DNA from: Fluviicola sp.
Lineage (GTDB): Bacteria > Bacteroidota > Bacteroidia > Flavobacteriales_D > Crocinitomicaceae
Length of the DNA: 64,000 nucleotides
Reading direction: 5' to 3'
Assembly: GCF_039596395.1 (NCBI RefSeq)
Contig: NZ_JBCNJT010000001.1
Location: 1,461,315-1,525,314 of the forward strand
Within the stretch, counting starts at the first letter, position 1, and each line of letters starts with the position of its first letter. The translations under genes and the position numbers were made by a program. Positions 26,360 to 35,924 of this stretch are shown here, piece after piece. The notes under the pieces were generated by a model that saw only the letters and a program-made list of their open reading frames with translations, made no database searches and was not told where the DNA came from.

Positions 26360-27142
26360 CTATTTTTGAATGAGCGGATCAGCACCGGGAGCTTTCCGGT
26401 TTACCTGTTCTCCAAATTTCCCGTTTTTCATAAAACCCAACACTTCAGCCCCTGTTTTTTCAATGTCTGTGTACATTTCGTCGTGATTGACCGGTGCGTA
26501 AAAATAATCGGAACAGTATTGGCGCAACGAATCAACCGACCATTGGACAGGCCCCAAAGAAGCGGCAGTTTTCCGGTGCCTCAGAATGAGTTTGGTAGGA
26601 ACTGTTTCGATCAGAAGCCCAATGTTTCCCTTGAAATTTGTCAGTGGAGGATAAGGAGTAGTTGCCAGTTCATGATTTATTTTTCCAATGACCAGGCGGG
26701 CAATAAACCTGCTGTCTTTCATCAGGACATAGGGCGCCCGTTCCTGCAACGGACTTCTGTCGTAAACAATTGTAGCAATATTCGTAAGGTTTGATTTAGG
26801 ATACCAGCGATTGAACGTCCAGCTACCGATGATGTAGCAGAAGAAATGGACTTTTTTATAGGTGTTCAGTTCGTGCTTTTTGGAAAACCTATCCAATTTA
26901 TCAACGCCTTTATCCATTCCTTTCCGGTAAATGTAAGAGGGCTGGTAAACGTCGTATCCTTTATTTTTAAAATACCGGGCTATTTTTGCTTCATTGTGTA
27001 CTTTGGATCCTAATCCTGCCAGGATAACAATGGCCTCGCGTTCACTTTTGGGTTGCGGCCCGGATTGCAGGAAAATACGATCTCTGCCAAAAGAAATCAG
27101 GCTCATGAGCAAGAAGGTTATGACCAGGTAAAAAGGTTTCAT
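26360..27142 (-). CDS. Alpha/beta-hydrolase-like exported protein lacking the nucleophile
   Basis: A 260-residue protein starting MKPFYLVITFLLMSLISFGRD, a signal peptide or anchor; the ATG at 27142 is preferred over 27181. The core AIVILAGLGSKVHNEAKIAR and YFKNKGYDVYQPSYIYR is a lipase-type alpha/beta-hydrolase opening with the oxyanion region. At the nucleophile elbow, where lipases have GHSxGG, this protein has CYIIGS, so the serine appears replaced by Ile. A late NHDEMY may hold the old catalytic His. It is the first gene of the lipid operon and may bind lipids rather than hydrolyse them. Confidence 0.65.
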   Translation of the reverse strand: MKPFYLVITFLLMSLISFGRDRIFLQSGPQPKSEREAIVILAGLGSKVHNEAKIARYFKNKGYDVYQPSYIYRKGMDKGVDKLDRFSKKHELNTYKKVHFFCYIIGSWTFNRWYPKSNLTNIATIVYDRSPLQERAPYVLMKDSRFIARLVIGKINHELATTPYPPLTNFKGNIGLLIETVPTKLILRHRKTAASLGPVQWSVDSLRQYCSDYFYAPVNHDEMYTDIEKTGAEVLGFMKNGKFGEQVNRKAPGADPLIQK

Positions 27143-27177
27143 CAAAACGAATATATTGATTTCCACCGAACAATCAA

Positions 27178-27221
27178 ACATGCAGGAGCGAATCCCGCAT
27201 GTACGGATCGCCCCTGCATGT
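27178..27221. repeat. REP-like palindrome / terminator
   Basis: ACATGCAGGAGCGAATCC pairs with GGATCGCCCCTGCATGT with one mismatch and one bulge; inside it CCG/CGG closes a short loop. It lies in the 87-bp gap between the T9SS protein gene and the lipid operon, both on the minus strand. Confidence 0.65.
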
Positions 27222-27229
27222 TTCTGCTA

Positions 27230-28864
27230 TTAGTGGGAAACCACTATTCTTCCTGATCCGGAATTCCCGGTTTCAGTGATTAACAGGAACTGATAAGCTC
27301 CGTTTGACCAGTTTTTTACCGGAATAATCACTTGTTCTGTTTCTTGTGTGAGAGATGATTGATAAACTGTTCTTCCACTTAAATCCAGGATGATCAATTC
27401 TTTTGATCCGGCCAAAACACTTGAAAACACCAGTTGAACCGATTCTGACGCTGGATTCGGAAAAACAGTCCATACAAAGGATGTTTCTTCACCCAAACCG
27501 GCTGTGGAAGAAATCACCAGGCAACTATCCGTCGTGCAGTTATTGGCATCGGTAACGGTCACACAATAAGTTCCTGGAACTCCGATAATCTGGCTGGAAG
27601 CAGCGTTGTTTGACCACCAATAGGAGTAAGGCGCATTTCCACCGCTTACATGCAGATCAATCGACCCAAAGCACGATGCACAAAGCGCATTGCTGATAGT
27701 AGCCGACACATTGAAAGCGGGAACAGGAAGGATCTGGAAAGAAGAATCTGCCGAACAACCCGCCTGATCCGTTACCAAAACAGCCACATTTCCTCCCGGA
27801 AGGTTGGCCACATCTTCTGTCGTTTGCCCGGTCGACCAATCGTATTGAATGATTCCCGTTCCTCCTGAAAGTTCCAGGTCGATTTCACCGGTATTATCGG
27901 GGCAAGCCGGCTGAAGGACCGAAGCCGTTAAAACAATCCCGGAATTTATTAATAAACCGGTTGTGTCTAACCCGGTAACTGCCGGATTGCTGGATCTCAC
28001 TCTTAAACGATAGGACGCACTGGAAGTTCCTGACGGAATAAATCCATGGATCGTACCGCTGTTCGATGAACTATTCAACGAACCGATTGCCAATGGAGTG
28101 GAAAATGATCCGGAAGCATCTGACAATTCAAGTGTATAGCTGTTCCCGCCGTCAAATGTCCCGGTGGTATTGAATATCACCTGAACGCTGTCGCCTTTTA
28201 TGGCAGATACGCACAGCGCATCTGTGATTTGTACATTGGGTGCTTCAATGGTATTTAACGGAATGGCCCGGCCATACACTGCGGTGTTGTTGACCATTCT
28301 CATTTTTCCCAGCGAACTGCTCGCATGCCATGCCACCAACCGGAAAACAATGCTGTCGGAAGCGGGGACCATCAAAGGCATCGCCGGAACAACTGAAATG
28401 GAAGTCGTAGGATCTGTTGAAGGATTTAAAATGGTGTAAGTATCCGGAGCCACGGGAACAAAATTGTAACCGGTAGCCGGCGATTTATATTGAAGGATGC
28501 ACGAATCAGGACCGGCGCTTGTTCTGGCAAGAATCAGTAAAAGGCTGTCGACCTGGATGGATGTACTCGAATTGGCTGTTATTGAAAAAACAAAATACCG
28601 GTTGGCTGCAATTGCGTCGGAAGAACTGGTATTTTGCCATTGACCGGAATTAATCCCGTCGGCTGCAGTTGAAAATTGATTACCGGCTCCTCTTGCCGGC
28701 TGACTGAATGTAACTCCGGATGCTGCAGGAAGGTTTGCAAAATAATTGTTCGGGGTAGTCATCCATCCCGAATAGGTTGTTGGGTTAAAAGGTGTTTGAG
28801 CTTTTACAGGATTTATTCCTAATCCAAAAACACTCACTAAAAGGAACATTAATTTTCTTTTCAT
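27230..28864 (-). CDS. T9SS-exported protein with SprB-type repeats
   Basis: A 544-residue secreted protein with a signal peptide (MKRKLMFLLVSVFGLGINPVKAQ). The N-terminal 200 residues form a beta-rich domain of unknown role. After an Ig-like part come two SprB-type repeats, each a GGTGIIQYDWSTGQTTEDV or GGNAPYSYWWSNNAASSQI pattern with a VTVTDANNC ending. The last 80 residues are a T9SS type A sorting domain (FPNPASESVQLVF...LDLSGRTVYQSSL...NGAYQFLLI). Expected location is the cell surface or outside. Function unknown; adhesion is plausible. It follows a second T9SS gene, separated by a terminator. Confidence 0.88.
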   Translation of the reverse strand: MKRKLMFLLVSVFGLGINPVKAQTPFNPTTYSGWMTTPNNYFANLPAASGVTFSQPARGAGNQFSTAADGINSGQWQNTSSSDAIAANRYFVFSITANSSTSIQVDSLLLILARTSAGPDSCILQYKSPATGYNFVPVAPDTYTILNPSTDPTTSISVVPAMPLMVPASDSIVFRLVAWHASSSLGKMRMVNNTAVYGRAIPLNTIEAPNVQITDALCVSAIKGDSVQVIFNTTGTFDGGNSYTLELSDASGSFSTPLAIGSLNSSSNSGTIHGFIPSGTSSASYRLRVRSSNPAVTGLDTTGLLINSGIVLTASVLQPACPDNTGEIDLELSGGTGIIQYDWSTGQTTEDVANLPGGNVAVLVTDQAGCSADSSFQILPVPAFNVSATISNALCASCFGSIDLHVSGGNAPYSYWWSNNAASSQIIGVPGTYCVTVTDANNCTTDSCLVISSTAGLGEETSFVWTVFPNPASESVQLVFSSVLAGSKELIILDLSGRTVYQSSLTQETEQVIIPVKNWSNGAYQFLLITETGNSGSGRIVVSH

Positions 28865-28885
28865 GCTAAACATTATAAATGATTA

Positions 28886-28919
28886 AAAGAGTCCCTCTGC
28901 CGAAACAGAAGGACTCTTT
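28886..28919 (-). terminator. Terminator between two T9SS protein genes
   Basis: AAAGAGTCC/GGACTCTTT with an inner TCTG/CAGA stem. On the minus strand it follows the lamin-tail protein gene by 20 bp and ends in TTTTAATC. Confidence 0.8.
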
Positions 28920-28938
28920 CCTTAAGAATCCGAAATTC

Positions 28939-30891
28939 TTATTTTTCTGCTTTAACTACACGAAATGTTTGGTTTTCAGTAGCAGAAGAAATTTTGATCA
29001 GGTAAGTTCCAGGAGCAAGGCTCGACAAGTCAGCTTGCATTCTGTGAGTTCCTTTTGACAATAATCCGTTTTGGATAGTCATTTGTTCTTTTCCGGAAAG
29101 ATCAACCAATACGATGGAAACTTCTTCTTCTGAAGCAGTATTGAAGTTAATCATTACAGAACCTGTTGTAGGGTTAGGGAACAAATCTGCAGTTGGAGTA
29201 GATTTTGAACTGTTAACACGTGCTCCGCAGTTGATCACGTTTACGTTAATCTTTCCTGGCGCAGCATTACAGTTGTTGAATGTACAGAACGATCCCGTAA
29301 CATCAATCACAGAATTCACTGACCCAACTTCGATATCCACACAGTTTCCAATAACTCCTGCAACACTTGCATTACCTGAAGAAGGTGTAAAGTTGAAAGA
29401 AGAAGGACCGAATGTGTGAGATCCCAAACCAGTTACATCATCTTTAGCAAGTGTATCCCACTCCGTGAATAGCGTAGGGAAACCTCCGATTCCCGGTAAA
29501 CCTGGATTTACAGTAATTCCGGAGTAAACACATGGTTTTCTAACCAAGGTTTTGTCCTCAGTAGTCCAGTGGTAAGTAGTGCTGGTAGAATCGTTGTCTC
29601 TCCAGGAAGATCCCGGATCATTTCCTACGGAACCGAAGATATCAACTACAGCAGATGTGTTTGTGTTATACAATACCAAAGCATCGTCACCGTTGAACTG
29701 AAGGTTTGCCGAGAAAATGTTTGGTGTACCGCTCCAGATAGTTGCAGACGGATTCGCAATAACAATTGTTCCGTTTGCAGCAATCGTTCCTGAAAGCGCA
29801 ATTGTAAATGAAGGTGTTCCTGTCATAGGCGTTCCGTTGTGGTAAGCACGCACCTGGTAACCTGTAAGGTTAATTGCAGAACAAGTTCCGTTGTAAATCT
29901 CCAGGTATTTGTTCAATCCGCTTCCTTCTACGTACTGAGAGAAGATCAATTCTGGTGCTTTCACGCTTATACAAGCTGAAACGATTTCTGTAGCACAACC
30001 TTCCACGATATCGATCGGGCAGTATTGAACCTGCGGGTAAACCAACACATACACTTCTTCAGAAATAGCTTCACATCCGTCTTCGCTGCTAACAACTACA
30101 TGGTAAGTTCCTGAAGTTGCAGGAGTGTAAACATCCTGATCAGCTCCTGTGATCATTCCGTCCTGGTTGTACCATTGGTAGAAAGGATCGATGATTCCTG
30201 TTGTAGCAGTCAGTTGTGGCATAGTCGCTCCCGCACACAATACTGTTGCACCTGAAGGAGAAATGGATGCTGCTGCATCTCCGCAAGAGGTAGTTGATCC
30301 ACACTTGAACCGGATGTCATCGATACGGTACTGCGGATTAGATGAAGCCGTTCCTACCAACGTATTTGTGAAACGGATTCTCAGGTTCGCAACATGAGCA
30401 CCAGCTGGCAAAACAACTCCTCTTAAATACCATTTTGCAGTTCCCGACCCTGTTGGCAATGCATTGTAAGTAAGCGGATTCCAGGTAATCCCATTGTCGT
30501 TACTGTATTCCAGTGTTAAATAATCGATCCCGGTAGCGGCATTCGTGTTTTTGTAGATACCGAATGTCAAAGAGTCTGTGCTTCTGCATCCTACAGCGTT
30601 TACTCCCTGCATTTCGAAGTACTTTTGGGCGGCAATAAATGTGTTGTAACCTCCCGATGCACCCGTGTAACCTGTTGAGATAGTAGTTGTTCGCATGTCT
30701 GCAGTACCAACATAAGTAAGCGCAGTTTGGTCAAAGCTTCCTGCTGCTTCTCTGGCAGCGATAGTTTGAGTACCTGTACCCAAAGCGGTTGTACCCATCG
30801 TTTCCAATACTTGTCCGTTAGTGGCAAAACCTGTAAGTGCCAACACACTTGTCAGGAATAGTGATCTTACTACTGTGTTTCTTTTTTTCAT
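28939..30891 (-). CDS. T9SS-exported protein with lamin-tail domain
   Basis: A 650-residue secreted protein. A signal peptide ends near residue 26 (TGFATNGQ). Residues about 30-200 form a jelly-roll-like domain (YLTLEYSNDNGITWNPLTY, RIDDIRFKCG). An Ig-like segment follows (YQWYNQDGMITGADQDVY). Residues about 315-430 form a lamin-tail (LTD) domain beginning LIFSQYVEGSGLNKYLEIYNG, common in Bacteroidota surface nucleases and adhesins. The protein ends in a T9SS type A sorting domain (LFPNPTTGSVMINF...LAPGTYLIKI). There is no obvious catalytic domain, so a structural or binding role is likely. Confidence 0.9.
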   Translation of the reverse strand: MKKRNTVVRSLFLTSVLALTGFATNGQVLETMGTTALGTGTQTIAAREAAGSFDQTALTYVGTADMRTTTISTGYTGASGGYNTFIAAQKYFEMQGVNAVGCRSTDSLTFGIYKNTNAATGIDYLTLEYSNDNGITWNPLTYNALPTGSGTAKWYLRGVVLPAGAHVANLRIRFTNTLVGTASSNPQYRIDDIRFKCGSTTSCGDAAASISPSGATVLCAGATMPQLTATTGIIDPFYQWYNQDGMITGADQDVYTPATSGTYHVVVSSEDGCEAISEEVYVLVYPQVQYCPIDIVEGCATEIVSACISVKAPELIFSQYVEGSGLNKYLEIYNGTCSAINLTGYQVRAYHNGTPMTGTPSFTIALSGTIAANGTIVIANPSATIWSGTPNIFSANLQFNGDDALVLYNTNTSAVVDIFGSVGNDPGSSWRDNDSTSTTYHWTTEDKTLVRKPCVYSGITVNPGLPGIGGFPTLFTEWDTLAKDDVTGLGSHTFGPSSFNFTPSSGNASVAGVIGNCVDIEVGSVNSVIDVTGSFCTFNNCNAAPGKINVNVINCGARVNSSKSTPTADLFPNPTTGSVMINFNTASEEEVSIVLVDLSGKEQMTIQNGLLSKGTHRMQADLSSLAPGTYLIKISSATENQTFRVVKAEK

Positions 30892-31336
30892 AATTGAAAT
30901 TTTTAACGTGAATAGATGGTTTCGAAACCGGAGCTAAGTTACAACGGACTGATTTTAAAGGTTTAAAGCAAATAATAAGAATGCTTTAAGTTTTCCCGGA
31001 AATGGAAACCAATATTAATTTTCAATGAGTTAACAAAACTGGAAAATCGATTTAGACCTGCAAAAAATGCATTCGGGATGTTTACTATTTTTTAAATAGA
31101 TTCCAATAAAGAAATTGCGGACTGATTTTTGATTTATATAAGGTGCTTAAAAAGAACCTATTGCTTGTTTAACGATTGTTATTTTTTTCGTTAAAACCTG
31201 TGACAAAACAGCAGTTTTTAACCTTTTTCCGAAAGCAAATACTTGCGTAACACCGAATTCACATGCTATTTCCAACTCGAATTCAGGAGAACATTTTTAC
31301 GAAAGAATAGGGTTGTAGCAGTACACCGAAACGGCT
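30892..31336. other. 445-bp intergenic region without a recognised gene
   Basis: AT-rich leader upstream of the lamin-tail protein gene and downstream of the FMN reductase gene. I see no ORF with coding character, no tRNA and no strong hairpin. It is long enough to hold a promoter with a long 5' leader for the 30891 gene, but I found no clear TTTG/TAnnTTTG pair at canonical spacing. Confidence 0.4.
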
Positions 31337-31858
31337 TTAGCCCAATAGAACAGTAAAAGCATCCAAAAAGTGCTTCAACTCGGACCGCGTTTGGGTATCC
31401 ACATTTCCCGAACGGTCGATTTTTCCTTTAACTCCGGGAATCAACAAGGTAGTTTCCGCTGTGAATCTGGCCGTCAGCGTTTTCATCAGTAATTGCAATT
31501 CTTCATGGCCTTTTTCTCCCTGTGCCGAAGCAGTAATCAATCCACAGAGTTTATCCGAGAAAACAGTTGTGGAAACGCACCATTCAATGGCATTTTTCAA
31601 TCCGGCGGGAATACTGAACACATATTCCGGAGTGCAGATTATAACTCCGTCTGCCTGTTCAATCTGTTTTCTGAAAGCTGCAATTTCGGCTGGCGTGTTG
31701 TTTACCGATAATTCCGGATCGAAATGCGGCAGGGATTTCAATGAATTGAAAATGGTCCAACGGATTGTATCGCCTGTTGAATTTGCCAGGAATTGAACCA
31801 ATCGTTCATTGGTGGAGTTTTCACTCGCGCTGCCTATGATTGCCAGGATTGTTTTCAT
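31337..31858 (-). CDS. NADPH-dependent FMN reductase family protein
   Basis: A 173-residue flavodoxin-fold protein. The N-terminal ILAIIGSASENSTNERLVQF is the FMN phosphate loop, and TPEYVFSIPAGLKNAIEWCV is the second FMN-binding block (usually PEYN...PGxLKNAIDW). It should reduce FMN, quinones or azo compounds using NAD(P)H in the cytoplasm. The start overlaps the acyltransferase gene stop by 4 bp, so it is the last gene of an operon. Confidence 0.92.
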   Translation of the reverse strand: MKTILAIIGSASENSTNERLVQFLANSTGDTIRWTIFNSLKSLPHFDPELSVNNTPAEIAAFRKQIEQADGVIICTPEYVFSIPAGLKNAIEWCVSTTVFSDKLCGLITASAQGEKGHEELQLLMKTLTARFTAETTLLIPGVKGKIDRSGNVDTQTRSELKHFLDAFTVLLG

Positions 31859-32958
31859 GCGTTTACCGGTTTTTTATTCAGTCTGTTATACATCCAGCTC
31901 TTCACTTTTTTGGTAAGAACAACCTCCGTATATCTTCCAACCAACATGCTTATTGCGTTTGAAAGTATGAAACCTATCACAAATAACAGATACGGATTGT
32001 ACTTATTAAAGTAGTGCGAATACATAAAATCCAAAATATTGTAATGGAACAAATACAGCGTATAGGAATAACTTGCGTTAAACCGGATCAACTGTTTTAA
32101 TCTTTCCGGGAAATGCACATCTTTAAACAGATCAATGATCAACCACAACGCAACCGCCATCATAAATGCAAAAACGGCATCATAAGCTTTCATTAAGTAA
32201 TAAATGCGAATGAATGCCAGCAAAACAATTGCTAATACGGCTATAACCTTGAATTTTCGTTCCACATTTTTTAGCAAATCGGTGGTTGAAATAACATAGA
32301 TGAACACTCCGAAAAACCAAAAAACGGTCAATCCGCTTCCTCTTCCTCCGATGATATTAATTATCGGGAAATAAGAGAATAAAAGCAGGAGCGGAATCAT
32401 AAAGACAGTACTCTTTCTTTTAAGTACTACGAGTAAAATAAATCCGAAAAGCATGTAAAGCCACCATTCGACGGCCAACGACCAAAACGAATTTGCAGAA
32501 CCAAAACTGGTAATATTATCGAAAGGAATCGAACTGAACGCTTTAAAATCCTGGAACATAAACAGGTTTACCACGAACGTTTTCAGATTAAACGAATGCT
32601 CATGATTATAGGCACTTATATTTACATACCTGCTGATAAGATCGACAATAAACACAAATACCAAGGCTGGAATAAATGTCGTGTAAATGCGTGAAAAACG
32701 ATCTGCAAAATAATGACGAAAGGTATAACCAGAATCATTTTCAAGCTTTTTCACCGTAGCATAAGTAACCAGGTATCCGGAAAGCAAAAAGAAAATAAGT
32801 ACCGCAATGTGCTGGATCCAGGGAAAATTCGGTTCGTGCAACGATTTAAATACGTCGAAAAAGGACATTGCGTGCCCAATCACTACTGCCTGGGCACTCA
32901 ATCCTCTAATCAAATCCAGGATGACCGAAGAGCCCTCCCTTAAGTGGTATGCATTCAT
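31855..32958 (-). CDS. Acyltransferase 3 (OafA/NodX-type) membrane protein
   Basis: A 367-residue integral membrane protein with about ten helices. The N-terminal block LDLIRGLSAQAVVIGHAMSF contains the R..A...V...H signature of the acyltransferase 3 family, and FSRIYTTFIPALVF and FWSLAVEWWLYMLFGFI are family-typical. Such enzymes O-acetylate sugars of lipopolysaccharide, exopolysaccharide or peptidoglycan. It starts 27 bp after the M1 peptidase stop and overlaps the FMN reductase gene. Confidence 0.92.
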   Translation of the reverse strand: MNAYHLREGSSVILDLIRGLSAQAVVIGHAMSFFDVFKSLHEPNFPWIQHIAVLIFFLLSGYLVTYATVKKLENDSGYTFRHYFADRFSRIYTTFIPALVFVFIVDLISRYVNISAYNHEHSFNLKTFVVNLFMFQDFKAFSSIPFDNITSFGSANSFWSLAVEWWLYMLFGFILLVVLKRKSTVFMIPLLLLFSYFPIINIIGGRGSGLTVFWFFGVFIYVISTTDLLKNVERKFKVIAVLAIVLLAFIRIYYLMKAYDAVFAFMMAVALWLIIDLFKDVHFPERLKQLIRFNASYSYTLYLFHYNILDFMYSHYFNKYNPYLLFVIGFILSNAISMLVGRYTEVVLTKKVKSWMYNRLNKKPVNA

Positions 32959-32985
32959 AAAATAAATTCAGGTGGTTTTGCCTTA

Positions 32986-35274
32986 TCAATTTCCGCTTTC
33001 CAAACGCTTCTGACGCTGCATCGGGTTTTCGTTGCTTTGTTTTTGCTGGAATAACTGGAAACGTGTCGGTTTGGAAGCAGGAGGGAAGGAATTGTTATTC
33101 ATATCGCAATCTGCAGTTTCCAGGAACGGATCCAATTGGAAAGACACGGCAGGTTTGTCAAAGATCAGTACTTTCGTTACCGTGATGTCATCCATTCTCC
33201 AGATCTCAGCCGGAATGCGCACTTCCTGTGTAGTACCGTCTTCAAAAGTTGCCTGGATGATCAACGGGGTTACCAAACCGCCTTTGTTCGTGAATGACAA
33301 TTCGTAAAACTGTTTTTTGGAATCCAGTAATTTCTTTTGTTCCGGGGTTAATTTCGCCTGGAATTCTTCGTATTCCTTTTTATCCAAACGGTCTACCTGG
33401 TAAATATCCCTTTTTGCGTAGAAATCATCGATTGCCGGATCTTTTTCGTTCACTGTTTGCTTGATCGATTCTTTGTTGCGGATATCTCCGATAAACTGGG
33501 GCTTCGCATCAGAAGCTTTCTTATTTTCTGCTTTTTCGATTTCCGGATTGTTCGAATTCAATTCAAACTGTTTCACATAATCCAGGGAAACATCCACGTA
33601 TTCGGTTGTGTAGAACCAGCCTCTCCAAAACCAGTCCAGATCCACTCCGGAAGCATCTTCCATGGTGCGGAACAAATCAGCCGGAGTAGGGTGCTTGAAC
33701 TTCCAGCGCTCACAATATGTTTTGAACGCAAAGTCGAACAATTCTCTTCCCATCACGGTTTCACGCAGGATGTTCAAGGCTGTAGCCGGTTTTCCGTAAG
33801 CATTGTTCCCGAATTGCCAGATTGATTCGGAGTTGGTCATGATCGGAGAAATGAATTTTTTGTCGCCGCCCATGTAATCAGTGATCATAGATGCCGGACC
33901 TCTTCTGGAAGGATAACCGCGTTCCCATTCCTGTTCAGTCAAATATTGTACGAAGGTGTTCAATCCTTCATCCATCCACGACCACTGGCGTTCGTCGGAG
34001 TTGATAATCATCGGGAAGAAGTTGTGCCCGACTTCGTGGATAATCACACCCCACATCCCGTATTTCGTTTGCTCCGAATACGTACCGTCTTCATTCGGTC
34101 TTCCGCCGTTGAAGCAGATCATCGGGTATTCCATCCCGATTTGATTGGAGTGAACAGAAATCGCAACCGGGTACGGATAATCGATCGTGTATTTCGAATA
34201 AGTTTGGATCGTATGTGCGACTAATTTGGTGGAATAACGCTCCCAAAGCGGATTTCCTTCTTTCGGGTAAAAAGACATGCACAGGATGTTTTTTCCTTTC
34301 ACGACCGTATTTTGTGCATCCCACATGAACTTACGGGAAGTGGCAAAGGCAAAATCGCGCACGTTTTTCGCTTTAAAAGTCCAGGTTTTCGTTCCTGTAG
34401 CTTTGTTTTTCTCTGCATTTTCAGCTTCGGCCTGTGTTACGATCAAAACAGGTGTGTTGGAAGATTTCGCTTTATCCATACGCTGTCTTTGCTCGGCAGT
34501 CATTACGGAAGCTCCGTTTTGCAATTCTCCTGTACCTGCCACAATGTGATCGGAAGGAACGGTAATGGAAACTTCGTAATCCCCGAACGGAAGCGTAAAT
34601 TCACCTTTTCCAAGGAATTGCTTGTTCTGCCAGCCTTCTACATCGTTATAAACACACATTCTCGGGAAAAACTGTGCGATGGTGTAGAGGTAATTGTTGT
34701 CTTTTTCGAAATACTCGTAACCGGATCTTCCTCCGAATTTCATGCGGTCGTTGATGTTGTACCACCATTTGATCTTGAAAGAAATACTTTGTTTTGGCCC
34801 TAAAGGTTTCGCCGGATCAATACGCATCATTGTTTTGTTGATCGCATAATGCATTTTTTCACCGTTTACCGTGGCTACCATTTCGATGTTGAAGCCTCCG
34901 TCAAACGTCATTAATTTGCGTTCTACGTCTTTGATGGACTGAAAATCTTCCATTTTCTCCACGGCGATCAATTTGCTGTCGGAATCCGGTTTGAAGATGT
35001 TTTGATCCAATTGCAGCCACAGGTATTCCAATACATCCGGGGAATTGTTGGTATACGTGATCACTTCTTCTCCGTGAATGGTTTGTTTGGTATCATCCAG
35101 AGTCAGATTCATTTTGTAATCTGCTTTTTGCTGGTAATAATTATGCCCGGGAGCTCCTGCAGCCGTACGGTATTCGTTCGGAGTAGGAAGTTCAATGTCC
35201 AATTGAGCAAATTTCGTTTGTGCCGAAAGATTCAGGGCAAACAAAACAGTTGAGAGAGAGAGGATTTTTTTCAT
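32986..35274 (-). CDS. Secreted M1 family zinc metallopeptidase
   Basis: A 762-residue aminopeptidase-like enzyme with a signal peptide (MKKILSLSTVLFALNLSAQ). The zinc site is HEVGHNFF at His413/His417 with the third ligand Glu in WSWMDEGLNTFVQYL. The substrate-anchoring exopeptidase motif appears as GMEYPMICFNGG, a variant of GxMEN. Such periplasmic or surface M1 enzymes digest imported peptides in Bacteroidota. The C-terminal region is Gln/Asn/Lys-rich (FQLFQQKQSNENPMQRQKR). It starts 2 bp after the DUF6702 gene stop, a pairing often seen in this phylum. Confidence 0.93.
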   Translation of the reverse strand: MKKILSLSTVLFALNLSAQTKFAQLDIELPTPNEYRTAAGAPGHNYYQQKADYKMNLTLDDTKQTIHGEEVITYTNNSPDVLEYLWLQLDQNIFKPDSDSKLIAVEKMEDFQSIKDVERKLMTFDGGFNIEMVATVNGEKMHYAINKTMMRIDPAKPLGPKQSISFKIKWWYNINDRMKFGGRSGYEYFEKDNNYLYTIAQFFPRMCVYNDVEGWQNKQFLGKGEFTLPFGDYEVSITVPSDHIVAGTGELQNGASVMTAEQRQRMDKAKSSNTPVLIVTQAEAENAEKNKATGTKTWTFKAKNVRDFAFATSRKFMWDAQNTVVKGKNILCMSFYPKEGNPLWERYSTKLVAHTIQTYSKYTIDYPYPVAISVHSNQIGMEYPMICFNGGRPNEDGTYSEQTKYGMWGVIIHEVGHNFFPMIINSDERQWSWMDEGLNTFVQYLTEQEWERGYPSRRGPASMITDYMGGDKKFISPIMTNSESIWQFGNNAYGKPATALNILRETVMGRELFDFAFKTYCERWKFKHPTPADLFRTMEDASGVDLDWFWRGWFYTTEYVDVSLDYVKQFELNSNNPEIEKAENKKASDAKPQFIGDIRNKESIKQTVNEKDPAIDDFYAKRDIYQVDRLDKKEYEEFQAKLTPEQKKLLDSKKQFYELSFTNKGGLVTPLIIQATFEDGTTQEVRIPAEIWRMDDITVTKVLIFDKPAVSFQLDPFLETADCDMNNNSFPPASKPTRFQLFQQKQSNENPMQRQKRLESGN

Positions 35275-35276
35275 AA

Positions 35277-35777
35277 TTACAGGGTTATAACTTCTGTAGG
35301 TTTAGCAGGTAAAAAAACGGCTGTTTGTTTTTGGCTGTTTCGAATAAAGGTGATTTTGTTTTGCTGATCGGGAAAGGATTCCATCAGTAAGTCAAATTTA
35401 AAGCGGATCGATTTTGTCAGTTCAAGAACTCCGCTTTCCAGGTAAACGTACAGCAAACCGGTCGGCAACACATCGAATCCGACTACCGAAAGCGGAACAG
35501 GGGAGTCGTTCACTGAAATGCTGAATCCTTTGGCAAGATGCGTTTCCAATTGTTTTTTGAAATCTGCATTCCCGGTTTGGTTCTCAATGTGATTATCCAG
35601 TGTAATTCCCGATTTCTTCATGTCGAACTCCAGGTCGTGTGCGCTTATTTCGAGCGTGATTTCCAGCTTTTTGGTCGACACGTTGTATTCTACCTCGCCG
35701 AAAGCAAAGTAATACTCGTGTGCATTTGCTGAAAACAAAACAGAAAAAAATGCAAAGACTGCAATGAGTTTCTTCAT
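35277..35777 (-). CDS. DUF6702 family secreted protein
   Basis: A 166-residue protein with a signal peptide (MKKLIAVFAFFSVLFSANA) immediately followed by HEYYFAFGEVEYNVSTKKLE, the typical His-containing beginning of DUF6702 mature proteins. The rest alternates beta strands (LEITLEISAHDLEF, LYVYLESGVL). It precedes the M1 peptidase gene by 2 bp and should be co-transcribed; the conserved pairing suggests a joint role at the cell envelope, but no function is known. Confidence 0.85.
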   Translation of the reverse strand: MKKLIAVFAFFSVLFSANAHEYYFAFGEVEYNVSTKKLEITLEISAHDLEFDMKKSGITLDNHIENQTGNADFKKQLETHLAKGFSISVNDSPVPLSVVGFDVLPTGLLYVYLESGVLELTKSIRFKFDLLMESFPDQQNKITFIRNSQKQTAVFLPAKPTEVITL

Positions 35778-35924
35778 AAATAGATTGTTACCACAAAAAT
35801 AACAGAATGGTTAAAGAAGCAAGCCGATTTTTGACCAAAGGGAGAATAATCAGGTTGAAAGTTGGAATTCTTCTGATAAATGAACAAACTGCCTTGCGCG
35901 GTTAAAGTTCATCTGTATATTGTT

